A stretch of DNA of 64,000 nucleotides from Bacteroides luhongzhouii (lineage in GTDB: Bacteria > Bacteroidota > Bacteroidia > Bacteroidales > Bacteroidaceae): positions 124,001 through 188,000 of the forward strand of contig NZ_CP059973.1 of NCBI RefSeq assembly GCF_009193295.2, in the 5' to 3' direction. The position numbers and the translations under genes are program-made. Numbering within the stretch: position 1 is the stretch's first letter; each line of letters opens with the position of its first letter. Below, piece after piece: positions 26,913 to 35,339 of this stretch. Below the pieces are notes generated by a model. The model searched no databases. It saw only the letters and a list, made by a program, of their open reading frames with translations, and was not told where the DNA came from.

Positions 26913-28853
26913 TTATTTTTCAGAATAATAAAGATTCAATCTCTCCCAAGACTGTCCGTTGAGCATTTCATTCCATTTCTTGAAGGGAGAGAAACGAGGA
27001 TCGCCACTCCATCCAGCCCCTACATAATAGGTAAAAGGTTCACCGGACTTTGCATGAAGCAACACGACTTCATCTTTTTCGACTGTCCGGTAATCCACGA
27101 TCCGGGAAGGGTCGGCAAATACAGCAGTAGCCAGTTGCCCGTCTTTCGCACTGATTTCTTCCATCAGAGCCAGCCCCCCGGTATCCTTTTTCGTATTGAC
27201 TATCGCTTTTCCCATATTTGTGAGACCTACGGCCACGGTTATGTCTTTCCCGTCTTCCGTTTCGAAAGTAGAAGTCACTTGATAAAAGTTAGTACCGTTT
27301 ATCATCCGTATTCTCTTTTTCTCATACACCGTTACCCCATTCGCCTGAAAAGGATAATAACTCAATTCAAACTCTATCCCATCCTCGTCGTTCCGGTAGA
27401 TACGATAATTGGCATAAGGCCCTGGTACAAATAATTGTCCTTCCGTATATACCCCGGTACCGCCACATCCACGATAAAAGCCCATGTGATAGAAGTCGTA
27501 CCCTTCGCCACGATCCACATGGTAATCCAAACCTTTGGCGTTTAAAGCATACCAGTTGTCTATGACAGAGTGAGCAACCGATTTTGCCCAGACATCGACT
27601 CCATTGCCTACTTTATCTTTCACCGTGCGTGCATATACCCGAAAAGCGATCCGGTCATTTTCCCAAGCAATGTCTTCACTGCGTTCCGGTACAAAACGGA
27701 CGTATGTCTTAGGTAATTTCTGCGTAATGGCAGACCCCATCTCTTTTTCTAAAGATAATTCTCCGATACCCATCTTCAATGCTTGAGCAAAAGCAAGTAC
27801 CACCGGTCCAAAAGCATGAGAATCGTTGTAATAAGTAGGATGTGACTTATAATCTTCCTTACTTCCACTTTTAGGACAAAGGCAGCTCCAGCAGGCATTA
27901 CTTACAGAACCATCCTTTGCAATGTATGCCGCAAGTCCCCGAAGCCCTTTTTTAAAATGTTTCATGTATTTCTTATCCAGAACTTTTGCCTGAATAGCTA
28001 TTCCCATACCATAAAGCAACAATCCGGTACCGGAAGTCTCGGCATAAGACCCCATATCAGTCATTTCCTGATGCCACATGCCATTCTCATCCTGATATTT
28101 CAGTACGTTCAAGTAGAAATCCCGGGTCAGTATCTCCACCTCCTTGCGCTGTGGATGACTTTTGGGAAGATCACCTGCCAACGCACTCAAAGCCAGTGCT
28201 CCCCAACCATTGCCACGGCTCCAGTTGTCTTGAGAAACCTCTCCTTTGGCTACAAAGCCACGTCCCTGATGAATAAGTCCGGAGTGATGGTCCGCCAAAA
28301 TACGGAAAAGCTCCAATGTCTCGAATACAGCCAAATCTATATAATGCTGATTGCCTTCGCTCAATCCGGCATAAAGCAAATAAGGAGAGACAGCAAATGC
28401 CATATCTATAAAAACCTGATCCTTTTCTTTTGATACCCAACTTGGTATCAACAAGTTCTCACTGGAACGGCTTTGTTTCTCTACCATTCTCCGAGCAGCT
28501 TCCGCCACCTGTCTCTTCAAAGTAGGAGCCACACCTCTATAATGAAGCAGAGCCGCACCGCTGCCACCGGCTTCATAACTGATAAAACTGCCGCCACCTT
28601 TTATTTCTCTGGTTCCAAAACGTTCCATAATATCGACGGCACAATGCAGCAGACTATCCGAAGAAGAAGCAAGAGCCAATTCACTCATTCCTTGTAAAAG
28701 CAAACTTCCTTCATAACCCTTAATATTTGATTTCTGTATGCCTTTACGCAAAACGCTTTCAGCCACCTGACGAGTTGATATAAGAAAACCGTCTTTAGCT
28801 TGCAAAGCCACAGACAAGCATATTAATGCTAATATAGATACTATTCTTATCAT
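26913..28853 (-). CDS. GH105 unsaturated uronyl hydrolase with C-terminal DUF4861 domain
   Basis: This 646-residue secreted protein has two parts. Residues about 25-355 form a GH88/GH105-type (alpha/alpha)6 barrel, with QDNWSRGNGWGALALSALAG near residue 210 and METSGTGLLLYGM-like helices. Residues about 370-645 match the DUF4861 type, with YVRFVPERSEDIAWENDRIAFRVYA and GEGYDFYHMGFYRGCGGTG. GH105 enzymes hydrate the double bond of 4,5-unsaturated uronic acids left by lyases, releasing them from oligosaccharides. It pairs functionally with the lyase-like gene 10 bp downstream. A promoter (TATCTTTG at 28912-28919) and an inverted repeat lie just upstream, so this gene probably starts the operon that runs to 16340. 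Confidence 0.85.
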   Translation of the reverse strand: MIRIVSILALICLSVALQAKDGFLISTRQVAESVLRKGIQKSNIKGYEGSLLLQGMSELALASSSDSLLHCAVDIMERFGTREIKGGGSFISYEAGGSGAALLHYRGVAPTLKRQVAEAARRMVEKQSRSSENLLIPSWVSKEKDQVFIDMAFAVSPYLLYAGLSEGNQHYIDLAVFETLELFRILADHHSGLIHQGRGFVAKGEVSQDNWSRGNGWGALALSALAGDLPKSHPQRKEVEILTRDFYLNVLKYQDENGMWHQEMTDMGSYAETSGTGLLLYGMGIAIQAKVLDKKYMKHFKKGLRGLAAYIAKDGSVSNACWSCLCPKSGSKEDYKSHPTYYNDSHAFGPVVLAFAQALKMGIGELSLEKEMGSAITQKLPKTYVRFVPERSEDIAWENDRIAFRVYARTVKDKVGNGVDVWAKSVAHSVIDNWYALNAKGLDYHVDRGEGYDFYHMGFYRGCGGTGVYTEGQLFVPGPYANYRIYRNDEDGIEFELSYYPFQANGVTVYEKKRIRMINGTNFYQVTSTFETEDGKDITVAVGLTNMGKAIVNTKKDTGGLALMEEISAKDGQLATAVFADPSRIVDYRTVEKDEVVLLHAKSGEPFTYYVGAGWSGDPRFSPFKKWNEMLNGQSWERLNLYYSEK

Positions 28854-28872
28854 AATCTTCTAATTAAGAAAC

Positions 28873-28912
28873 GCAGTATTCAGAAAAAAGCTATGCTTCT
28901 TCTGAATACTGC
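28873..28912. promoter_or_regulatory. 13-bp perfect inverted repeat between RraA-like and GH105 genes
   Basis: GCAGTATTCAGAA (28873-28885) and TTCTGAATACTGC (28900-28912) are exact complements with a 14-base loop. It overlaps the start-site region of the promoter for GH105. It could be an operator for a dimeric repressor or a terminator/attenuator for read-through from the RraA-like gene. The tract after it on the minus strand is only moderately T-rich. Confidence 0.7.
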
Positions 28913-28941
28913 AAAGATATTAAAAGTTCCGTTTCTCCAAA
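28912..28941 (-). promoter_or_regulatory. Bacteroides-type promoter for GH105 operon
   Basis: The minus strand has TTTG (28938-28941), 18 bases, then TATCTTTG (28912-28919), matching the -33 TTTG and -7 TAnnTTTG consensus. It lies in the last codons and stop of the RraA-like gene. The spacing is one base shorter than the usual 19-21. Transcription would begin within the downstream inverted repeat. Confidence 0.6.
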
Positions 28942-29864
28942 TAACGATTCAGTTCTTCCTTCGACATCGGCAACTCACCCTTATAATTAATCACCCAATT
29001 CTTAAAGTCCTTATTAATCTCATCACTCCATACACTGTCAATCTCCCCGGCAGTATATTTATGTTCTCTGATTCTTTGTTGACCGAACTCATCTGTCAAT
29101 GCAGTAAATTCAGCTGTCAATACGATATGCTCTACTAAATGAGCTGGTATAAACAACACACCATGCTTCTTTGCCAATACGGCATCTCCGGGCAATACTG
29201 TTGCATGTCCGATACGGATAGGCGTATTGATGCCGGTCAACAGAGTCTTACGCATATAAGAAGGATCAGAGCCTTTTATCCAGCCGTTGAATCCCTTGAT
29301 TTTCCGCAAACCTTCCATATCTCTGACATGACCATACACAATGATACCTCTTTTTGAATTGGCAAAAACACCACTGCCTAAATTAGAACCAACCACCGTT
29401 CCGTATGACTCCTTGTTATACGCATCAGCTACATAGACATCCCCTTCGACTAAGGTGGTAACCGCCCAAGATACCGTTCTGCGCTGTTTCCAGTTTCTTC
29501 CTTCTTTCTTGCCTTGTTCTATCACCTGATTCTCCAAATCCTGACGAGCCGGCATGAATTGTGCTGTCACTGCCCGCCCCGTCATCACATCAGACTCCGT
29601 TTCATCTATTAGACTCCATTCACCTTCATATTGGTTATGATAGCCCAATTCAATCAATTCTGCCCAAGCTTCCTCAATGGTCACTTTCTTTAATCTTTCC
29701 AAAAGATTATCGGACACTTTGGGACGACCGTCTTCAAAACGTTCTCCTTTCCAATCAGCCGTCAAAGCCTTTATATATTCAGGAGAAGCCCCTACCCGTT
29801 GTGCATTAGCTCCGGCACAAACAAACAAAACAATAAATGCTAATGATACAAATCTACGTTTCAT
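28920..29864 (-). CDS. Secreted RraA-like family protein
   Basis: This 314-residue protein has a signal peptide ending at ANAQR. The RraA fold appears from about residue 75 (MTGRAVTAQFMP), through YVADAYNKESYGTVVGSNLGSGVFANSKRGIIVYGHVRDMEGL, to GDAVLAKKHGVLFIPAHLVEHIV. RraA-fold proteins are trimers. Some regulate RNase E, and others are metal-dependent aldolases or decarboxylases on hydroxy-dicarboxylates. A secretion signal rules out the RNase E role and suggests a periplasmic enzyme acting on a sugar-acid-like compound; that is inference. The G...R/D arrangement around residues 165-190 fits aldolase-type members. It lies 113 bp downstream of GH3 and just upstream of the GH105 operon. Confidence 0.78.
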   Translation of the reverse strand: MKRRFVSLAFIVLFVCAGANAQRVGASPEYIKALTADWKGERFEDGRPKVSDNLLERLKKVTIEEAWAELIELGYHNQYEGEWSLIDETESDVMTGRAVTAQFMPARQDLENQVIEQGKKEGRNWKQRRTVSWAVTTLVEGDVYVADAYNKESYGTVVGSNLGSGVFANSKRGIIVYGHVRDMEGLRKIKGFNGWIKGSDPSYMRKTLLTGINTPIRIGHATVLPGDAVLAKKHGVLFIPAHLVEHIVLTAEFTALTDEFGQQRIREHKYTAGEIDSVWSDEINKDFKNWVINYKGELPMSKEELNRYLEKRNF

Positions 29865-29977
29865 CTTTCTATTCTATTTTTATTTATTATTCCTATTAAA
29901 AAATCTCAAGCACCTTATCCCAATTCATAAGGATACCCAAGGTTATGCGGAAACCATTTTTTTCATCCTGAATTGAA

Positions 29978-32197
29978 TTATTTAAAATTGAACACTGCCT
30001 TATCCTTGATATCACTAGCCGAGGCTCCTATCAAAACTTCAAAATCGCCCTCTTCGGCAACCCATGCCTGTTTTCTGTCATCATAGAAGCTTAAAGCTTG
30101 TTTATCAATAGTAAAAGTGACTTCTTTTTCCTCACCGGTCAACAAGGACACTTTTTCAAATCCTTTCAGTTCTTTCTCCGGACGAGGCAATGACGATTTC
30201 TTATCTTTGATGTAAAGTTGCACGATTTCCTTTCCTTCGCGAGAGCCTGTGTTTTTCACACGCACTTTAACGGTTATCGTTTCATCGGCTGTCATTTCCT
30301 TCTTGTCCATACTGATCTTGCCGTATTGGAACGAAGTATAGCTCAAACCGTGTCCAAAACAAAACAAGGGTTTCAGTTTCTGCTTGTCATGCCAACGATA
30401 GCCTACAAAGATACCTTCCTTGTATGTCACTTTAGTATGGTCACCTGGATATTCTCCCAGCGCATGAGCCGAGTTATCAGCTAACCTCACGGGGAAAGTA
30501 AACGGCAGTTTTCCAGAAGGATTCGTATCTCCAAAAAGGATGCTTGCTAAAGCATTGCCTGCAGAACTGCCACTATACCACGCTTCCAAGATGGCAGGAA
30601 CCTCATCCACCCACGGCATGGCTACCGCATTGCCACTGATAATAATTACCGCTACATTTTTATTAACCTGCGCCAAAGCTGAAATCAAAGCATCTTGTTC
30701 GTATGGTAAACTCAAGCTTTCACGATCCACACCCTCACAATCCTGATATTCATTTTTGTTCAGTCCACCGATAAAGAGTACCAAATCGGCATCCTTAGCT
30801 GCCTCTACGGCTTCCCGACGCAATGCAACAACATCTATTTCCTTTCTCACCGGTTCTTTCGCACCTTTCAAGTCCTGCTCTTTCTGCATAGGTGATTCAT
30901 ACCCTTGTACAAAATCGACCTTGATATTCTTTCCGGCGCGCAGACGTATTCCTTCCAATGGAGATACTTCCTTCTTCACTTTTAAGGAAGAAGAACCACC
31001 GCCAATGGTCAGACGCTTTATCGCATTCTCCCCCACTACCAATATTCGTCTCACATTCGATTTAACAGGAAGCAACCCTCCCTTATTTTGGAGCAGCACC
31101 ATGCCTTCTTCGGAAATGATTTGTCCAACTTTTGCATGTTCCGGAGAAGCAAAGGAGCCGTATGGTCTGTTGCGGCTCATCGTCGTACGAAACACTAAAC
31201 GAAGAATACGCCGCACTTTATCATCCAATTCGCTCACACTGTATTTCCCTTCACGCAAGCCTTTCAGATAGGGCATAGCCATGTAATAGTTGTCGTATGC
31301 ATTGCTCGCTCCCCAATTAAGACCGTTCGTCCAACTACCGAATTCCATATCCAGTCCGTTTTCTATAGCCTGCTTGGTATCGTGTACGCCTCCCCAGTCG
31401 GAAACGACTACTCCGTCAAACCCCCATTGTCTCTTCAATATCTCTTTCAACAAATATTGATTATGGCAACAATGTTCATTTTTATACTGATTGTACGCTC
31501 CCATAAGCGCCCATACCTTACCCTCTTGCACAGCCGCCTTGAAAGCCGGCAAGTAGATTTCATGCAAGGCTCTGTCATCTACCTCTACATTGACATGATC
31601 GCGGTCTATCTCCTGATTGTTGAGAGCAAAATGTTTCACACAAGCAGCCACACCATTCTGCTGCACACCTTGTATATAAGGTACTACCATACGGGAAGCC
31701 AAATAAGGGTCTTCGCCCATGTACTCAAAGTTACGTCCATTGAGCGGTGTACGATAGATGTTTACGCCCGGTCCCAGCAAGACGTTTTTGTTGCGGTAAC
31801 GCGCTTCTTCCGCAAGATTCTTTCCGTAAAGACGGGCTATCTGTGGATTCCATGTAGCCGCCAGACAAGTCAAGGCAGGAAATGCCGTACAAGAATCATT
31901 GGTCCATCCGGCACCCACCCATTCGTCCCATGCTACTTCCTGACGAATACCATGAGGACCATCCGTCATCCAGTTTTCAGGAATACCCAATCGGGGAACA
32001 CCCGGTGAACTGAATTTGGACTGCGCATGACACATAGCAACCTTCTCTTCCAAAGTCATTTTAGACAGAGCATCTTTCACCCTCTCCTCTATAGGTTTAT
32101 CTTCATCAAGATAAACAGGAATATTGACATTCTGTGCCTGAACAACTGAACATGACAGGCAGAACACAGTTAATGATAAACGAATATACTTAAACAT
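29978..32197 (-). CDS. GH3 beta-glucosidase-like enzyme
   Basis: This 739-residue secreted protein has a signal peptide ending at VVQAQ. Motifs in order are MTDGPHGIRQEV, GPGVNIYRTPLNGRNFEYMGEDPYL, KHFALNNQEIDR and the nucleophile motif VVVSDWGG (Asp267). The alpha/beta second domain (LFIGGLNKNEYQDCEGVDRESLSLP) and a fibronectin-III-like tail follow. GH3 members of this branch remove terminal beta-linked glucose, galactose or xylose. Unlike the GH3 at 22142-24721 it has no PA14 insert, so the two probably take different oligosaccharides. It is the first gene of the minus-strand group and is transcribed divergently from the sigma-factor gene across a 538-bp gap. Confidence 0.88.
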   Translation of the reverse strand: MFKYIRLSLTVFCLSCSVVQAQNVNIPVYLDEDKPIEERVKDALSKMTLEEKVAMCHAQSKFSSPGVPRLGIPENWMTDGPHGIRQEVAWDEWVGAGWTNDSCTAFPALTCLAATWNPQIARLYGKNLAEEARYRNKNVLLGPGVNIYRTPLNGRNFEYMGEDPYLASRMVVPYIQGVQQNGVAACVKHFALNNQEIDRDHVNVEVDDRALHEIYLPAFKAAVQEGKVWALMGAYNQYKNEHCCHNQYLLKEILKRQWGFDGVVVSDWGGVHDTKQAIENGLDMEFGSWTNGLNWGASNAYDNYYMAMPYLKGLREGKYSVSELDDKVRRILRLVFRTTMSRNRPYGSFASPEHAKVGQIISEEGMVLLQNKGGLLPVKSNVRRILVVGENAIKRLTIGGGSSSLKVKKEVSPLEGIRLRAGKNIKVDFVQGYESPMQKEQDLKGAKEPVRKEIDVVALRREAVEAAKDADLVLFIGGLNKNEYQDCEGVDRESLSLPYEQDALISALAQVNKNVAVIIISGNAVAMPWVDEVPAILEAWYSGSSAGNALASILFGDTNPSGKLPFTFPVRLADNSAHALGEYPGDHTKVTYKEGIFVGYRWHDKQKLKPLFCFGHGLSYTSFQYGKISMDKKEMTADETITVKVRVKNTGSREGKEIVQLYIKDKKSSLPRPEKELKGFEKVSLLTGEEKEVTFTIDKQALSFYDDRKQAWVAEEGDFEVLIGASASDIKDKAVFNFK

Positions 32198-32735
32198 TCT
32201 ATTTCTTTTTATTACAAATGATACAACTATAATAATCCTAAAAACAGTCTTAATACCCTATCTACACTATACAAATACCAACTTCTTAAAATCCTAACCT
32301 TAAAAAAACAAGAAACAACTTGTCTGCCTTTTATCTAATTCCTACACATTTCTATCTTCATCGCAAATCCTCCACCAGGTGCCAGATGAGTACTTAATTA
32401 CCATCTTACACAACATTGTCGCTATTAAATAAGAGGGAAAAAACGTTGTATGCCTATAAGCCATAATCAATAAAAAACACTTTTCTGAAAAGTACTTATA
32501 AATCGTAATATTGCCATGGTATTATTTGTACTCCACTAGTATGGTGATAAGACACTAATCAACGAGCAATCCCCACCAAAAGACATCCCAGCATATATCA
32601 TGCATGATTCTTCATACATGATTGCTGATTTTTGATAACTATATGCAGGGATTTGCTAACCCCTCCCTCCTCCTTCTGCAGTACATTTGCAACAGAAAGC
32701 AAAACTCGTTTTTAAACCGAATTAATCTATATAAT
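32198..32735. other. Divergent intergenic region between GH3 and the sigma-factor gene
   Basis: This 538-bp AT-rich gap has no plausible gene. Near its right end it holds a perfect 12-bp palindrome ATCATGCATGAT (32597-32608), with a second CATGAT 10 bp further on, and then a promoter-like element before the sigma-factor gene. An imperfect hairpin ACTTTTCTGAAAAGT lies near 32491-32505. No clear TAnnTTTG element was found for the GH3 side. Confidence 0.6.
32652..32689 (+). promoter_or_regulatory. Promoter-like element before ECF sigma gene (TTTG ... TACATTTG)
   Basis: TTTG at 32652-32655 and TACATTTG at 32682-32689 fit the Bacteroides -33/-7 elements, but the 26-base spacing exceeds the usual 19-21, so only the -7 is strong. 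The leader to the ATG at 32736 would be about 40 nucleotides. Confidence 0.5.
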
Positions 32736-33308
32736 ATGAAAACTGATATCAAAGCAATCGTGGCATCCGTAGTTTCCGGGAATCAATATGCTTTCAGGCA
32801 ATTCTACGATCTTTATTACTTGAAGATTTACCGTTTCATCTACTATTTCCTGCAAAATTCATACGATTGTGAATCGGTGGTATCGGATGTATTTTGTCTC
32901 GTATGGGAGAAACGTCACTTACTGGAAAATGTGGAGAATATGGATGCTTATATATACCAGATCAGCAGAAACGAATCATTTCATTATCTAAAAAAGAAAA
33001 ACAGCGAACAGTGTATATCTATTGATGAGGCATTCGCGGATATTCCTTTGACTGCAGATTCAGTAGTAGATACAATGACTGAACATGAAATGATGCAAGT
33101 CTATCGGTTTGCTGTAAATAAGTTACCGGAACGATGCAGAAATGTCTTTCTGATGGTACGCGAACAAAAACTCTCTCATAAAGAAGTTTCCGAAATTATG
33201 GGAATCACTCCGGGCACTATTGAGGTTCAGATGAACATAGCCATAAAGAAAATAACCACCGTAGTGAAGGCTTACTATCCAAAACTGATGGCTACCGAAT
33301 ACAAATAA
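32736..33308 (+). CDS. ECF-subfamily RNA polymerase sigma-70 factor
   Basis: This 190-residue protein has sigma region 2 at about residues 10-85 (AFRQFYDLYYLKIYRFIYYFLQNSYDCESVVSDVFCLVWEK pattern) and region 4 at about 120-180 (LPERCRNVFLMVREQKLSHKEVSEIMGITPGTIEVQMNIAIKKI). The longer frame starts at 32622. I chose the ATG at 32736 because conserved region 2 begins ten residues later and a TACATTTG promoter element sits between the two starts. In Bacteroides such factors usually pair with a FecR-type anti-sigma gene and a SusC with an extra signalling domain, mainly for host glycans. No anti-sigma gene follows. The next gene, 31 bp on, is a glycosidase. It probably controls the neighbouring enzyme genes; that is inferred. 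Confidence 0.88.
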   Translation: MKTDIKAIVASVVSGNQYAFRQFYDLYYLKIYRFIYYFLQNSYDCESVVSDVFCLVWEKRHLLENVENMDAYIYQISRNESFHYLKKKNSEQCISIDEAFADIPLTADSVVDTMTEHEMMQVYRFAVNKLPERCRNVFLMVREQKLSHKEVSEIMGITPGTIEVQMNIAIKKITTVVKAYYPKLMATEYK

Positions 33309-33339
33309 AAAAACGCTGTATCAATCATAAAAAGGGACT

Positions 33340-35325
33340 ATGTCAAAAATACACCTTCTACTCATAATGATAGCTTTGCTTCCGTCAGTTTCCGGCTATG
33401 CCAAAAATAAACAATTGGAAAAAGATGCCGTTCCGTTTTTCGGCGCACAAATATTCATTGAACCTGGACAGACACAACCCCAGATAGAAAGCTGGTTCAA
33501 AACACTAAGTGAAAATGGCATGACCGTATGCCGTATCCGAATGTTTGAATCGTATATGTTACAACCTGACGGCAATTGGGACTTTACACTTTTCGACTAT
33601 GCTTTTCGGGCTGCTGACAAACATGGTATAAAAGTGTATGCTACCTTCTTCCCCGCTACAGAAAAGACAGACATTGGAGGATGGAAATTTCCGAAAGATG
33701 AAGAGCAGAAAAACGCCTTTTCTCAATATATCAAAGCTTTAGTTACACATTACAAAGATTTCTCCTCACTTTGTGGTTGGGTAATCATTAACGAACCGGG
33801 CACAGATGGTCATTATCCACAAACGGATTTTTTTCAAAGCGCACGTATGCAATGGAACGAGACTCATCCTATAAGGGATTTTAAAGAAAATGGATTTCCC
33901 ATTCTGATGACAAACCGCGATAAAGAGTTTCTCAACGAATTTACTACCGAATTTCTGAGCTGGATAGCCGGAGAAATAAGGAAATACGACACGTCACATG
34001 ACATTCATGTCAATCCGGCGGCTGTCTTCTCCAATTATGGAGAGTACGACTTTCCCTCTTGGCGTCATTTCCTTACCAGTCTTGGCGGGTCAGCACACCC
34101 GTCGTGGCATTTTGGATATTTCACCCGTCAACAATACTCTTTGGCAATGCTTGCTCTTGCCGAGATTCTTCGTTCCGGCGCAGGAGATATGCCGTGGTTC
34201 ATGACAGAAATACAAGGTGGCAACAATACCTACAGCGGTGGTAATGCCATGTGCCCCACTTCTGAAGAAATAGCTCAATGGCTATGGATTGTTCTGGGTT
34301 GTGAAGGTAAAGGTGGAATCTTTTGGATGCTTAATCCGCGTAGTTCAGGCATAGAAGCCGGTGAATGGGCGATGATCGACTTTCAAGGAAAGCCTTCCGA
34401 AAGACTGACATCCGCAAAAGAAGTGGCAAAAGTAGTAAGCAGCTACACTGATATTTTCCGTAATCCCCGCATTATATCATCGGGCATAGACATCATCTAT
34501 ATAAAAGAAAGCTTATGGGCAGAGAATCTGATGGGAAAAAGCAGTGACCGATATCAAGGACGCAATCATGGAGCAGTGATAAAATCTTCCATTGCCTGCT
34601 TCAAGGCACTGACGGAAAGAGGGCTGAATGTAGGCCTGAAAGAGATTAACGAATATGATTTCTCTCAAGCCGACTACACGGGACGCTCCATTGTCATCTC
34701 CAATCAGATTTCTATCCCTACCGGCTATCAGAAGAATCTGGAAACATTTGTTTCCCGTGGTGGTACCCTCTTGGTAGAAGGACTGAGCGCTTTCTTTGAT
34801 GAAGACTTGCACAATACCATGAATACAGGATTCACCTTTGAACGGCTGTTTGGCAGTAATATCTCGGAATTTATCTTGAAAGATGATTTATTCACAATAA
34901 ACACAGGCAAACATAAACTACCTGTCCACCTCTGGCAAGGTAAAATAGCGGATAAGACAGCTCCTGTATCGGAACATTCTTTTGGCAAGGGACGCGTTAT
35001 CTGGTTTCCTTCCAATATCGCTTTGGGGGCTTGGGTATCAGACAATTTCAAACCATTGTCTGACTATCTGTATGAAACACTTCCGAAATCAGCCAAAGCC
35101 CTATCGTTTGACAGACATCATGAAAATGTATTGCTGAGAACATTGGAAACAGACAAGGGAAAACTGCTTATCTGCGTAAACAAGTCTGAAGAGAAGGAAA
35201 TCATCACGCTGAATAATCTGAACGTAATCGCCAAGTTAATTCCCATATACGCCAGTCCTGATTGTTCCGTAACTGGTAATAAAATAACGATGCACCCTGA
35301 CGGCATATTAGTAATGATATTATAA
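33340..35325 (+). CDS. GH42-like beta-galactosidase-type glycosidase
   Basis: This 661-residue protein has a signal peptide ending near SGYAK. It opens with FFGAQIFIEPGQTQPQIESWF, the start of a clan GH-A TIM barrel as in GH42. The acid/base is likely Glu152 in GWVIINEPGTD and the nucleophile Glu290 in PWFMTEIQGGNN. Residues about 400-600 resemble the flavodoxin-like trimerisation domain of GH42 (YTGRSIVISNQISIPTGYQKNLETFVSRGGTLLVEG), and a small beta domain ends the protein. GH42 enzymes remove terminal beta-galactose or arabinose. The gene is 31 bp after the sigma-factor gene and 14 bp before a GH3, giving a three-gene operon. Related clan-A families are possible. Confidence 0.75.
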   Translation: MSKIHLLLIMIALLPSVSGYAKNKQLEKDAVPFFGAQIFIEPGQTQPQIESWFKTLSENGMTVCRIRMFESYMLQPDGNWDFTLFDYAFRAADKHGIKVYATFFPATEKTDIGGWKFPKDEEQKNAFSQYIKALVTHYKDFSSLCGWVIINEPGTDGHYPQTDFFQSARMQWNETHPIRDFKENGFPILMTNRDKEFLNEFTTEFLSWIAGEIRKYDTSHDIHVNPAAVFSNYGEYDFPSWRHFLTSLGGSAHPSWHFGYFTRQQYSLAMLALAEILRSGAGDMPWFMTEIQGGNNTYSGGNAMCPTSEEIAQWLWIVLGCEGKGGIFWMLNPRSSGIEAGEWAMIDFQGKPSERLTSAKEVAKVVSSYTDIFRNPRIISSGIDIIYIKESLWAENLMGKSSDRYQGRNHGAVIKSSIACFKALTERGLNVGLKEINEYDFSQADYTGRSIVISNQISIPTGYQKNLETFVSRGGTLLVEGLSAFFDEDLHNTMNTGFTFERLFGSNISEFILKDDLFTINTGKHKLPVHLWQGKIADKTAPVSEHSFGKGRVIWFPSNIALGAWVSDNFKPLSDYLYETLPKSAKALSFDRHHENVLLRTLETDKGKLLICVNKSEEKEIITLNNLNVIAKLIPIYASPDCSVTGNKITMHPDGILVMIL

Positions 35326-35339
35326 AAACTGATTAATAT

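Noticed and set aside
32622..32735. Longer start for the sigma factor
   Set aside because: The extra 38 residues are not sigma-like and overlap the TACATTTG promoter element.
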